Under the pieces are notes generated by a model. It did not search any database. It had not been told where the DNA came from and saw nothing but the letters and a program-made list of their open reading frames with translations. 61,904 nucleotides of DNA from Prosthecobacter sp. (GTDB taxonomy: Bacteria; Verrucomicrobiota; Verrucomicrobiia; Verrucomicrobiales; Verrucomicrobiaceae): the NCBI RefSeq assembly GCF_029946185.1, contig NZ_JAQSEA010000071.1, positions 1 to 61,904 of the forward strand. The letters run 5' to 3'. A program made the translations under genes and the position numbers. This document shows positions 1-9,490 of the stretch, piece by piece; the stretch's first letter is position 1, and every line of letters starts with the position of its first letter.

Positions 1-380
1 TTGTCGGCGTAGTTGCCGGGATTCACGCGGACTTTTTCGACCCACTTTACCGCTTCCATGGCAGCGTCAGGTTTGAAATGGATGTCGGCGACCAGAGGCA
101 CATCGCAACCGGCGGCGCGAATGCCATCGCGGATGTGCTGCAGGTTTTCGGCAATGACACGCGTCTGAGCGGTGACGCGGACGATCTGGCAGCCAGCCTC
201 GGCCAGGCCAAGCGCTTCCTTTACGCAAGCGGCGGCGTCACGTGTGTCACTGGTGAGCATGCTCTGCACCACGACGGGCGCACCGCCACCGATCTGTACG
301 CTTCCAACCATGACTGGACGTGTTTCACGACGCTGGTAGTTGTAGAGGTCAGGGCAGTAGCGGAGCAGGGAGGTGGACAT
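1..380 (-). CDS. ispG: 4-hydroxy-3-methylbut-2-enyl diphosphate synthase, N-terminal part (IspG/GcpE)
   Basis: Only the first ~126 codons lie in the window; the gene runs off the left edge. The reverse-strand translation starts MSTSLLRYCPDLYNYQRRET and continues through VMVGSVQIGGGAPVVVQSM, VRVTAQT and VPLVADIHF, the conserved N-terminal TIM-barrel segment of IspG, the 4Fe-4S enzyme of the penultimate step of the MEP isoprenoid pathway. The Fe-S cysteines would be in the missing C-terminus. The start is the ATG whose complement is at 378-380. It is divergent from the protease gene on the other strand. Assignment rests on recognised sequence motifs. Confidence 0.9.
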   Translation of the reverse strand, partial: MSTSLLRYCPDLYNYQRRETRPVMVGSVQIGGGAPVVVQSMLTSDTRDAAACVKEALGLAEAGCQIVRVTAQTRVIAENLQHIRDGIRAAGCDVPLVADIHFKPDAAMEAVKWVEKVRVNPGNYAD

Positions 381-527
381 GGCGGGTGGTTAAAATGCCG
401 GAATGCAGCCTCGAAGCAAACGGGAAGCGGCAAAAGGGCAGGGGCACAGGGCAAGATTCGGCTGCTGTGGCGGTGCCCGCAACTTTGAACATTGAAGTTG
501 GCAGTCGCTGGCGCATCTTGTCAGCAC

Positions 528-1727
528 ATGGAAAATCTCCGTCGTTTGCTGTTTGCCGTCTTCGTGTTCGTCCTGGCCGCGCTGCTGTTTGCGTGGTGGC
601 GTCACGGGCGGGAGGGCTATGGCGTGCTCAATCTGCTGAAGAGTGAAAAGCCCGGTCCAGCAGCGCTCACCGCTCCGAAAAAGCCGAAAATCGCGTTGGA
701 TGAGGTGCCCTTGTTGAGCCGGTTGAATGACGAATTTGCCAAAATTTCCGCCGCCGTGCTACCCTCCGTGGTGAGTGTTACCACCAAGACGGTGCACCCC
801 GGTCAGCGCAACTGGCATTCCTATTATGACTTTGTCAGCCCGAGCGATCAGATTGTGCCGGGCCTCGGCTCCGGGGTGATCATCAGCAAAGAGGGGCATG
901 TGGTCACCAACTTTCATGTCATCGAAGGTGTACAGTCGGCGGACATCGAGATCACCACCAACGACAATAAAAAATATCTGACGCAGGTTCTCGGATTTAA
1001 CAAAGAGCGAGATATCGCTCTGTTGAAAATAGAGAGCCCGCGCATCGACTTTCCGGCATTGAGTTTCGCCAACTCAGATGAAGCCCGGGTGGGCCAGATC
1101 GTGCTGGCGGTGGGCAATCCTTTCGGACTCAGCGGTACGGTGACTCAGGGCATCATCAGTGCGCGTGACCGCCATCTCAGCGACAGTCAGTTTGACTACC
1201 TGCAAACGGATACGGTGATCAATCCTGGCAACTCCGGTGGGCCGCTGGTGAACATTCGCGGCGAGATCATCGGCATCAACGTGGCCATCTATCGTGGCGA
1301 TGCGACGGTGACCAGCTGGCAGGGGGTGGGGCTCGCGATTCCCTCCAATCAAGCCAAGGCGGTGGTCGAGGAAAAGCTCAAAGAAAACGCGCAGCAAACG
1401 GCAGGCGTGAGCAAGTCAACAGGCAAGGGCTACCTCGGCCTCGAAGTCAGCAGTGAACCGGTGGAGATTGATCCCGTCTGGGGCACCTCACGCCGCGGTG
1501 CGCTGGTGACGGACATTGGAAACAAATCACCCGCGGCGGAAGCCGGGCTGCGCCAAGGGGATGTGGTGACAAAGTTTCAGGGCATGGCCTTCCGCTCTCC
1601 GGCAGATCTGCTGCAGATCATCCGCACTCAGCCACCCGGCAGCGAAGTGAAACTCGAAGTCATCCGCAACAACAAGCTGGGCGACATCATTACCACACTC
1701 GGGGCCAGACCGGAGGCAAGTCCGTAG
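528..1727 (+). CDS. Membrane-anchored trypsin-like serine protease with PDZ domain (HtrA/DegP-like, S1C)
   Basis: 399 aa. An N-terminal signal anchor (about residues 5-24, after MENLRR) is followed by a trypsin-like domain with a visible triad: His130 (TNFHVIEG), Asp162 (ERDIALLK) and Ser236 (GNSGGPL). One PDZ domain covers about residues 310-395. This is the DegS/HtrA layout: periplasmic protein quality control or regulated proteolysis, tethered to the inner membrane. I chose the ATG at 528 because it places the hydrophobic anchor directly at the N-terminus; an upstream TTG at 492 adds 12 residues that do not look like a signal. It converges on comEC with a 21-bp gap. The substrate cannot be inferred. 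Confidence 0.9.
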   Translation: MENLRRLLFAVFVFVLAALLFAWWRHGREGYGVLNLLKSEKPGPAALTAPKKPKIALDEVPLLSRLNDEFAKISAAVLPSVVSVTTKTVHPGQRNWHSYYDFVSPSDQIVPGLGSGVIISKEGHVVTNFHVIEGVQSADIEITTNDNKKYLTQVLGFNKERDIALLKIESPRIDFPALSFANSDEARVGQIVLAVGNPFGLSGTVTQGIISARDRHLSDSQFDYLQTDTVINPGNSGGPLVNIRGEIIGINVAIYRGDATVTSWQGVGLAIPSNQAKAVVEEKLKENAQQTAGVSKSTGKGYLGLEVSSEPVEIDPVWGTSRRGALVTDIGNKSPAAEAGLRQGDVVTKFQGMAFRSPADLLQIIRTQPPGSEVKLEVIRNNKLGDIITTLGARPEASP

Positions 1728-1748
1728 CTTTGGGGAAGTGCTTTCGCA

Positions 1749-4097
1749 TCATCGCGGCTTCAGCACCAACTGCTGCTTGCTGCGATTCGTGACAATGCGA
1801 ATTTCGTCTTGGTGGAACTCCAGGGCGATGCTGCCAGAGCTCCAAGTATCGAGCAGCGGGATGTTCAGTTCTTTGGCCCGTTGAACGAGGGAAGCGGGCA
1901 GTGCTGTTTCGACAGTGCGCGCATCACTCCCGCAGAGGATGATCTGCGGGCGGGTCCTGATGAGGAATTCGGCGCTCGTGGATAGGTCCACCTCATGCTG
2001 ACTGCGGATCATCACATCGCAGTGCAGATCCTGTGAGCTGGAGCAGAGAGCTTTTTCGGCGTGCCAGCCGGTGTCGCTCAGCCAGAGCACGCGCCAGGGG
2101 CCGAGCTGAACCATCAACACCATCGCACGATCATCTCCACGGTCGTTTTGCACCTGCTGCGTCGGGTACAGCACCTGAACATCGATATTAAACGCCTTGG
2201 CATCTGACAAGGTGACTCGTTCATCGACATGGAGTTTGCGCAGTGAGGGTGGGTGGGGCTGATCCAGCAGCCGTCGCAGTGCGGAGCGTGAGGCGTCACG
2301 CCGTCCGGGCTCCTGGGAGCTGCAATAAAGCAATGGCGCATCAAACGTCGTGAGGACCTGCCCGGCGGCACCGATGTGGTCAGCGTCGTTATGGCTCAGG
2401 AAGACACCCGCGATCGTGTTCACGCCGTTGGAATGCAGATACGGGCGCAGCACCCGGCGGAAGCTGGCTTCGCTGCCTATGTCAAACAGCCAGTGAGTCT
2501 TGCCGCTGCGCAGATGATTCGCCGCACCGCCATGGGGAAGTTCCAGCATATGCCAGGCGGCGGGGGCATGGGTGGGAGCGGTGGTGGGTTGAAAGTGAAA
2601 ATTCCCACCGGGCAGGCCGGCGAACCACATCGCGCTGGCGATCATCGCCTTGGCCAGCGCCCAGTTGACGTTGTTGAAGATGATTTGAACGCCGGTCAAA
2701 TGCAGCGCTGCTGCGCAGAGACTCAGACAGGTGGTGCCAAGACAGAGGGACGACAGCGGTACGAGTACGCAGTTGGCGATCACGGCCACGGGAGTGATCG
2801 AGTGAAAATGGCCGAGGATGAAGGGCAGGCTGCCAATCCACGCGGCAAAGGACACGCTCAAGGTTGTCGCGAACCACAGCCTGCATGTGCTCCAGCCGCG
2901 CTGCCGCCAGTTGGCGAGCTGAGGTGGCAGAAACGGGTCCAGCCGGGTGAAGGGCTGCAGTCGTTTCAGCAGGGGTGCCGAGCCGATGGTGCTGAGCCAC
3001 AAGACCCCGAAGGAGAGTTGAAACCCCGGCATGAACAGCTGATTCGAGTCCGTGGCCAGCAGCAGAAGAGCGGCGGCACCGAGGCTGTTTTGCAGGGACG
3101 ATTCGCGGTCCACCAACGTGGCGCTTAAATAAATCACCACCATGAACGCCGCCCTTGCAGCCGAAGGCCGCCAGCCAGTGACAAACGCGTATGCAAACAC
3201 GACGAAAATCACAATCCACAGGGATACGGCACGCGGTGTTCTAGTCTGCTGCAGCAGGATCAGCACGATGACTCCCAGCAGCCCCACATGGAGGCCGCTG
3301 ACGGCAAAGACATGCAGCGTGCCACTGTTGCGAAACGCATCTTCGATCTCATCATCTGCTTCGGCAGACATTCCCAGCGCCATGGCACGAAGCACGGCGA
3401 CGGTTTGAGGATCTTCTTCGAGATCTTGGATGAGCTGCCTGCTGATCCATTGCCTGCAAAGTTCCGCCCGCTCTAAAAAGCCGCACCACCATGTCTCACC
3501 ACTGCCGCTGAGGCGCTGCATGTGGTCGATGTCAAACCGGCCCACGCGGCCCATGCGCAGGGAGTATTCCTGTGCATCAAAGGTGCCGGGATTTGAAGCG
3601 GTGCGCGGCAGGTAGATGCTGCCGTGGAGTTCAAACACGCCCGCTCCGGGAAAGCGTACACCTTTGGGCAGGCGAACCAGCAGCGTGGCGGCTTGCTCGA
3701 TCACGATTCCTGCTGCTGGAATCTCGATCTTCCGCGTGGTGCAGAGCGCATGGGAGCGCTCATCCTTCGTGGTGTCGAACTCCGGCAGCAGGCTGCCGCG
3801 AATCGTCGCTGGTAACGGCTTGTCCTGCTGCTGCAAGGCAAGGCGCAGCGGATGGCGGAAAGTTTCGTCTGTACGTGCTGTGTGGATGCAGGCGAAGACC
3901 AGCGCTGCACCCGGTATCAGCAGCCACGCGCGCCCGCTGATCAGTGCCGCGCTCAGGAGCGCTGTGGTGACCCCAAGGAACCACCCGCCATGTGCGGGCA
4001 GCCATCCCATTTCAGTGACGAGGATGCCGATGACGGCCGCGAGCGCGAGTGTCAGCAGCGGGTTTACCCGGGTCCAAAGCTGGAGTTTTACGAGCAT
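1749..4097 (-). CDS. comEC: ComEC/Rec2-family DNA uptake channel protein
   Basis: 782 aa, normal for full-length ComEC. Order: N-terminal membrane helices with an OB-like DUF4131 region (about 1-200), the Competence domain with many helices (about 220-500, including FAVSGLHVGLLGV), and a C-terminal metallo-beta-lactamase-like domain (about 520-760) with the motif SHNDADHIGA that supplies metal ligands. ComEC forms the inner-membrane channel for single-stranded DNA in natural transformation. It lies 22 bp downstream of the TPR gene on the same strand, so co-transcription is likely. Two PilT-like ATPases lie near the far end of the window, compatible with a type IV pilus uptake system, but no other com genes are visible. 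Confidence 0.9.
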   Translation of the reverse strand: MLVKLQLWTRVNPLLTLALAAVIGILVTEMGWLPAHGGWFLGVTTALLSAALISGRAWLLIPGAALVFACIHTARTDETFRHPLRLALQQQDKPLPATIRGSLLPEFDTTKDERSHALCTTRKIEIPAAGIVIEQAATLLVRLPKGVRFPGAGVFELHGSIYLPRTASNPGTFDAQEYSLRMGRVGRFDIDHMQRLSGSGETWWCGFLERAELCRQWISRQLIQDLEEDPQTVAVLRAMALGMSAEADDEIEDAFRNSGTLHVFAVSGLHVGLLGVIVLILLQQTRTPRAVSLWIVIFVVFAYAFVTGWRPSAARAAFMVVIYLSATLVDRESSLQNSLGAAALLLLATDSNQLFMPGFQLSFGVLWLSTIGSAPLLKRLQPFTRLDPFLPPQLANWRQRGWSTCRLWFATTLSVSFAAWIGSLPFILGHFHSITPVAVIANCVLVPLSSLCLGTTCLSLCAAALHLTGVQIIFNNVNWALAKAMIASAMWFAGLPGGNFHFQPTTAPTHAPAAWHMLELPHGGAANHLRSGKTHWLFDIGSEASFRRVLRPYLHSNGVNTIAGVFLSHNDADHIGAAGQVLTTFDAPLLYCSSQEPGRRDASRSALRRLLDQPHPPSLRKLHVDERVTLSDAKAFNIDVQVLYPTQQVQNDRGDDRAMVLMVQLGPWRVLWLSDTGWHAEKALCSSSQDLHCDVMIRSQHEVDLSTSAEFLIRTRPQIILCGSDARTVETALPASLVQRAKELNIPLLDTWSSGSIALEFHQDEIRIVTNRSKQQLVLKPR

Positions 4098-4119
4098 CGA
4101 CCCCAGTGATTGAAAACGA

Positions 4120-4770
4120 TCACGCCTTCGCAGCCTCGGAGCTGCCCGTTTTCAAACGCTGATCCATCAGCAGCTTGTACTGCAACTGTTCGAGTTCACT
4201 CATGCGATGGTGCGCATTGGCGCTGTGGCGCGTGTTGGGGAAGTTCCCAATGATCTGCTCAAGCATGTCGCGTGCGGCATCATAATCATGCCGGTGAGTC
4301 AGATGCACGTCAGTAATGCGAAACATGATGAAGGCTGCATCATCCACCGGCCAGTCTTTGCTCTGCAGATGTTCTTCCAGCACTTTTAAAGCTGCCTGGG
4401 GATCATGCAGACGCTCGGCATGTATCTTGGCGATTTCAGCCACCGGGAAGGGGTCGTCCGGTTTTTCAACGAGCATTATTTCATATTGCTCGATCGCTCC
4501 TGGGTAGTCACCCTGGGCAATGCGGGCCGCTGCTTTGGTCATGTGATCCTGCTCCACTTTCTCGCCGGAGGAGAACACCGCCTCTCCCATCAGATCTCCC
4601 AGCCATGGGATAAAAAACTTCACGGCCAGAAGTCCCCCGGCCAGCCCCAGAAAAATCACAAAGACGAACTTCATGCCATCTCCGGCATCTTTTACGAAGC
4701 TCCAGATCAAAGCGATGACCAGAAATACGAGCGTGATGACACAGATGCGGATGACAAGTGCAGTGTTCAT
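4120..4770 (-). CDS. Inner-membrane TPR-repeat protein, function unknown
   Basis: 216 aa from the ATG chosen here. It begins MNTALVIRICVITLVFLVIA with two membrane helices (about residues 3-24 and 33-55), followed by a soluble part with TPR-like helical pairs (AARIAQGDYPGAIEQYEIML; DYDAARDMLEQIIGNFPNTR). An upstream ATG at 4794 and a TTG at 4806 would extend it by 8 or 12 residues; none has a clear Shine-Dalgarno sequence. It sits between the efflux lipoprotein and comEC on the same strand. TPR repeats suggest a scaffolding role, but no partner can be named. Confidence 0.75.
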   Translation of the reverse strand: MNTALVIRICVITLVFLVIALIWSFVKDAGDGMKFVFVIFLGLAGGLLAVKFFIPWLGDLMGEAVFSSGEKVEQDHMTKAAARIAQGDYPGAIEQYEIMLVEKPDDPFPVAEIAKIHAERLHDPQAALKVLEEHLQSKDWPVDDAAFIMFRITDVHLTHRHDYDAARDMLEQIIGNFPNTRHSANAHHRMSELEQLQYKLLMDQRLKTGSSEAAKA

Positions 4771-4830
4771 TAAAACGAGGCTATCAAAACGCATGTCTTC
4801 CGCCAAGCACGAAATTGGCGGGCATCCTGA

Positions 4831-6249
4831 TCAGCCTCCCCCGAGTGCTCGATAGAGATTGGCCTGCACCTGAAACTGGCGCTTGGTCACCCCGATCAGC
4901 TGCAGTCGTGCCTTCAGGGCATTTTGCTGAGCGTTGAGCACCTCGATGTAGGTGGCCCGACGGGTGCGAAACAAATCTGCCGCCGTGGCTCCGGATTCAA
5001 TCAGCAGGTGCACCTCCTTGGTCTTCAGGGCCTGGAGATCCTTTAGAATGCGGATAAATGCCAGCTGGTTGTGCACCTCCACGTAGCCGTTCACGATGGA
5101 CTGCTGATAGGTGTTGAGCGCTTCCAATTGAGAAGCATTGGCGTGGTCAAACTCGGCTTGGATCGCCTTGCGGTTGATCAATGGGGCCACCAGGCCGCCC
5201 AGTGCTGAATAGGTGGCGGAATGGACATTGAACAAAAGGTTGCCTTGAAAAGCCTGCAGTCCCAGCACTCCATTGATGGAGACCGAAGGCAGAAACGCCG
5301 CCTTGGCGGCCTTCACGTCGGCTTTGGAAGCCACCAGTTCGAATTCCGCGCGGCGGATATCGGGCCGGTTTTTGAGCATGTCAGCCGGCACGCTGGAGGA
5401 CAACTGCGGCAGCTTTGAATCCATCCATGCCGACCTGTTGCGTGCGATGGGCCGCTGGGGGTCTCCCAGCAGGCTGCAGATGATGCCTTCCTGCTCCACG
5501 GTTCGCTGCTGCGTATCCAGCCGCATGCCCTGCAGGTTGAACAACAGCGCTTCGAATTGCTGCACGGCCAGTTCATTGGCGGAACCCGCCTGCTTCTGAG
5601 TCTGCACCGTCTCAAGCGCATCACGCTGGATTTTGATGGTCTCATCAATGTTGATGATCTCAGCGTCCAGCGCCAGCAGCTCGTAGTAGGCTGTGGCCAG
5701 TTCGGCAATCAACTGCGTCTGCACCAGATTCCGGCCCTCCACACTGGCGAGCAGGTGCGCGGTGGCGGAGGCTTTTTTGCTTCGTAGTTTTCCCCAGAGA
5801 TCGATCTCCCAGCTCGACTGCAGACCGACCATGTAGTCTGGCAGATCGCGGGGGACAATCCGGCCATCATAGATGGGTGAGGTGCTGTTGCCGGCACCGT
5901 CCATGGTGTAGAGGCCAAAACGCCGCAGTCCGCCACCGGCCACCGCCGAGACCTGGGGGGCCAGCATGCCGCGTGCGGCGGTGATCTGCGCCTTGGCCAT
6001 TTCAATGCGCTGGAGCGCAATTTTAAGATCGCGGTTGTTGTTCAGCGCCTTGTCGGTGAGGGCCTGCAATTTGGGGTCGGTGAAGTGTTTCCGCCACTGG
6101 CTGACTCCGGTGAATGCAGCGGCTTTATCCGGGGGCTGCCCCGTTTTTTTGCCGTGGCGGCGCAGATCTTCACAGCTGGTGAACAGCAGCGTCATGAACG
6201 AAATGCAGGCGCTCAGGAATGGCCAGCTCAGATGCAGGGTCTCACGCAT
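4831..6249 (-). CDS. Outer-membrane efflux lipoprotein, TolC/NodT type
   Basis: 472 aa. The N-terminus is a lipoprotein signal ending LLFTSC (Cys26), followed by two repeated outer-membrane efflux domains with the long coiled helices typical of TolC-like channels (for example ALTDKALNNNRDLKIALQRI and DLKALKTKEVHLLIESG). It should form the outer-membrane exit duct of the tripartite pump encoded just upstream. Starting at 6249 gives an 8-bp overlap with the pump gene stop, consistent with translational coupling. A start at 6294 would add 15 Pro/Asn-rich residues in front of the signal and is unlikely. Confidence 0.88.
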   Translation of the reverse strand: MRETLHLSWPFLSACISFMTLLFTSCEDLRRHGKKTGQPPDKAAAFTGVSQWRKHFTDPKLQALTDKALNNNRDLKIALQRIEMAKAQITAARGMLAPQVSAVAGGGLRRFGLYTMDGAGNSTSPIYDGRIVPRDLPDYMVGLQSSWEIDLWGKLRSKKASATAHLLASVEGRNLVQTQLIAELATAYYELLALDAEIINIDETIKIQRDALETVQTQKQAGSANELAVQQFEALLFNLQGMRLDTQQRTVEQEGIICSLLGDPQRPIARNRSAWMDSKLPQLSSSVPADMLKNRPDIRRAEFELVASKADVKAAKAAFLPSVSINGVLGLQAFQGNLLFNVHSATYSALGGLVAPLINRKAIQAEFDHANASQLEALNTYQQSIVNGYVEVHNQLAFIRILKDLQALKTKEVHLLIESGATAADLFRTRRATYIEVLNAQQNALKARLQLIGVTKRQFQVQANLYRALGGG

Positions 6250-9200
6250 GTTCTGGTTCTTTGGAGGGTTTGGGGGTGGAGGTGAAAGAGGCAAAAATGA
6301 CGTAGAGCCCCGGAATGATCAGCATGCCAAACACGGTGCCAAAGATCATGCCGCCGACCGCCGAGGCACCGATGGTCCGGTTGCCAGCCGCACCCACGCC
6401 TGATGCCGCCATGAGCGGGCTCAGACCGGCGACAAAGGCAAGGGACGTCATCAAGATGGGGCGCAGGCGTGAGGTCGCACTCTCCACTGCCGCCTGCAGC
6501 GGGGTGCAGCCCTCGCGCTGCCGCTGGATGGCAAATTCGACCACCAGGATGGCATTCTTCCCGAGCAGCCCGATGAGCATGATCATGGACACCTGGGCAT
6601 AGATGTTGTTTTCAAGACCCATCCACAGCAGAAAAACAAACGACCCGAGCAGCCCTGTGGGCAGTGAAAGAATGACCGGCATCGGCAGCAGAAAGCTTTC
6701 ATACTGGGCGGCGAGGAGCAGATACACAAAGGCCAGACAGATGATGAAGATGAACACCGCCTGGTTTCCTGCCAAAATCTGATCCCGGGTGATGCCGGCC
6801 CAGTCGATGCCAAAGCCTTTCGGCAGTTTTTCTTTGGCCGTTTCCTGGATCGCTTTGATGGCCGCACCGCTGCTGAATCCGGCGGCCGGTTCGCCGTTGA
6901 TTTCAGCCGAGGTGAACATGTTGTAGCGTGTGATCTGGTCCACGCCGTACACTTTTTCCAGCTCCACAAATGTGCTGATCTGAACCATCTCCCCGTGGTC
7001 ATTTTTGACGTGGAGTTTCAGAATGTCCTCTGGTCGTGCGCGGTACTCCGGCAGCACCTGGACCATGACCTTGTAGAGCTGCCCGAAACGGATGAAATTG
7101 GTGGCGTACTTGCCGCCCAGCATGGTCTGCAGGGTGCTCATCACATTGTTGGTGGTCACTCCTTTCTGCGCCGCGATGTCGCTGTCCACATGCAGCAGGT
7201 ACTGTGGAAAGCTGGCGTCGAAACTGGTGAAGGCATTGGCGATCTCCGGACGCGCCTGCAAATCGTCGGTGAACTTTGCGGTCACGCGCTCCATGTTTTT
7301 AAAATCGCCGTTTCCGGTCCGATCCAGCAGGCGGAGTTCGAAGCCGCTTGCGTTGCCGTATCCTGGCACGGCAGGCGGTGAGAACAGTTCGATTTCGGCA
7401 TCTTTGATGTGACTGGTCCTGCGAAGGAGATCGTCCATCACGGCCCCAACGGACTCGGTTCGTTCATGCCAGCCAGTCAGATTGATCAGACAGGCCCCGT
7501 ACGTTGAGCCGCTGGCATCGGTGATGATGTTGGTGCCGGCGAGAGTGGAGACCGAGGCGATGGCGGGGATATCCTCACAGCAGTGCTGGATCTCATCAAC
7601 CACCGCCTTGGTTCGTTCCAAAGTAGAGCCTGCCGGAGTGGTGACCCCCACGTAAAACGCTCCCTGATCCTCATTAGGAATGAATCCAGATGGCAGCCTG
7701 CCGCCCGCGAGAACCATGATGGCACAGAAGCCAAGGAGGATGCCCCAGCTCAGCGTACGCCTGCCTGCAATCGCCAAGATCCACCGGCTGTAAGTTCCCG
7801 AGATTTTGTCGTAAGTCCGATTGAAGAGGCCGAAAAAGCGGTTCAGCAGGCTGTTACTCTTGGGCGCATGATGCGTGTTTTTCAACATCAAGGCGCACAG
7901 CGCAGGAGTAAGCGTGAGTGCGACGCAGCCTGAGAGTACGATCGCAATCGCCATTGTGAGGGAAAACTGCTGATAAAAGATGCCCGAGGGGCCTGACATG
8001 AAGGATGCAGGAACAAAGACGGAGGCCATCACGAGGGTGATCGCAATGATGGCGCCGCCGATTTCGCCCATGGCCTCCTCGGTGGCCTGGCGCGGCCCAG
8101 CGCCCGTGCTTTCCATCTTGGCATGTGCCGCCTCCACCACCACGATGGCTCCATCCACCACGATGCCGATGGCGAGCACCAGGGCCAGCAGCGTGATCAG
8201 ATTCAGCGAGAAGCCCAGCAGCTGCATGAAAAAGAAAGTGCCGATCAAGGACACCGGCACAGCAATGACTGGGATCAGAGTGGAGCGCCAGTCCTGCAGG
8301 AAAATAAACGTCACGAGCGAGACCAGCAGGAAAGCCTCTGCCAGCGTCCGCATCACCTCATGCAGCGAGGCATCCAGGAAGCGCGATACATCATAGCTGA
8401 TATCATAGTCCATGCCCTGAAGAAAAGTGTCCTCCTTGATTTCGGCCATGCGCTGTTTGATTCTGGCGATGACTTCGTTGGCATTGGATCCGGGCAGCTG
8501 CTTGAGAAGAATGGCGGCGGTGGGCCTGCCATTGAACCGGGTCTCCATATCGAAGTAAAGAGTACTGAATTCGACCTCGGCGACGTCCCTTATTCGCAGC
8601 ACCTCGCCCTCGTCATTGGAGCGGATGGGGATCTTTTCATAATCGTCCTGGTTCTGGTATTTTCCTGCATAACGCACCACGTATTGCAGGTGAGGCTCGG
8701 TCTTGTCGGAGCTTTCCCCCACCTTCCCAGGCGCGGCCTCCACATTCTGTTCTCTCAATGCGAGCAGCACGTCCTCCGTCGAAATGTTGTAGGTCAGCAT
8801 TTTGTCCGGTTTGAGCCAGATCCGCATGGAGTATTCCTTGACGCCGATGATCTTCGCAAACCCCACGCCCTCGATCCGCTTGAGCTCGGTCAGGATGTTG
8901 ATGTCGGCAAAGTTGTATAAAAACAGCTCATCGAGTTCAGGATTCGTGCTGGTGACGTCGAGGTACATCAGCATGGCCTTCTCCTCCTTGGCGATCTGGA
9001 CCCCGGCCTTGATGACTTCCTCCGGCAGTTCGCCCATCATCTTGTTCACACGGTTTTGCACATTCACCGCCGCCACATCCGGGTCGGTGCCTGCATCAAA
9101 GATGATTGAAATGACTCCGACGCCGTCATTGGCCGCCCGTGAGGACATGTACTTCATGCCAGGCACGCCGTTGATCGATCTCTCCAGGGGAACGATGGCC

Positions 9201-9379
9201 GCCTTGGTCAGTGTTTCGGCATTGGCACCGATGTACTCAACCGTCACATTGACCTCAGGTGGAGCAATGCTGGGAAACTGGGTGATGGGCAGTTGGAACA
9301 ATGCCAGCAGACCCAGGAAAGTGATGATGATGGAAATGACCATCGACAGCACCGGTCTGCGGATAAATTCGTTAATCAT
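6242..9379 (-). CDS. RND multidrug efflux pump, inner-membrane subunit (AcrB/HAE1 family)
   Basis: 1045 aa, standard for the family. Starts MINEFIRRPVLSMVISIIITF, with twelve predicted membrane helices and two large periplasmic loops. The TM4 motif reads GIVVDGAIVVVE where AcrB has the Asp-Asp pair, so the second proton-relay aspartate is Gly. The TM10 lysine is kept (GLLGKNAILVVEF). It works with the adaptor and the outer-membrane lipoprotein in one operon to expel hydrophobic compounds in exchange for protons. Substrate unknown; heavy-metal (HME) type is unlikely because the motifs are HAE1-like. The altered TM4 motif is treated in the findings. Confidence 0.92.
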   Translation of the reverse strand: MINEFIRRPVLSMVISIIITFLGLLALFQLPITQFPSIAPPEVNVTVEYIGANAETLTKAAIVPLERSINGVPGMKYMSSRAANDGVGVISIIFDAGTDPDVAAVNVQNRVNKMMGELPEEVIKAGVQIAKEEKAMLMYLDVTSTNPELDELFLYNFADINILTELKRIEGVGFAKIIGVKEYSMRIWLKPDKMLTYNISTEDVLLALREQNVEAAPGKVGESSDKTEPHLQYVVRYAGKYQNQDDYEKIPIRSNDEGEVLRIRDVAEVEFSTLYFDMETRFNGRPTAAILLKQLPGSNANEVIARIKQRMAEIKEDTFLQGMDYDISYDVSRFLDASLHEVMRTLAEAFLLVSLVTFIFLQDWRSTLIPVIAVPVSLIGTFFFMQLLGFSLNLITLLALVLAIGIVVDGAIVVVEAAHAKMESTGAGPRQATEEAMGEIGGAIIAITLVMASVFVPASFMSGPSGIFYQQFSLTMAIAIVLSGCVALTLTPALCALMLKNTHHAPKSNSLLNRFFGLFNRTYDKISGTYSRWILAIAGRRTLSWGILLGFCAIMVLAGGRLPSGFIPNEDQGAFYVGVTTPAGSTLERTKAVVDEIQHCCEDIPAIASVSTLAGTNIITDASGSTYGACLINLTGWHERTESVGAVMDDLLRRTSHIKDAEIELFSPPAVPGYGNASGFELRLLDRTGNGDFKNMERVTAKFTDDLQARPEIANAFTSFDASFPQYLLHVDSDIAAQKGVTTNNVMSTLQTMLGGKYATNFIRFGQLYKVMVQVLPEYRARPEDILKLHVKNDHGEMVQISTFVELEKVYGVDQITRYNMFTSAEINGEPAAGFSSGAAIKAIQETAKEKLPKGFGIDWAGITRDQILAGNQAVFIFIICLAFVYLLLAAQYESFLLPMPVILSLPTGLLGSFVFLLWMGLENNIYAQVSMIMLIGLLGKNAILVVEFAIQRQREGCTPLQAAVESATSRLRPILMTSLAFVAGLSPLMAASGVGAAGNRTIGASAVGGMIFGTVFGMLIIPGLYVIFASFTSTPKPSKEPEHA

Positions 9380-9490
9380 GCAGGCGTTTTATTCATCGGT
9401 TTGGTGCATGGGTTCTGAGTCTGAGTCCGCCAGATCTGGCGGCAGCATCTCACCCACCCATTTATGACAAGCTGTTTGTGAATGTGGGGA

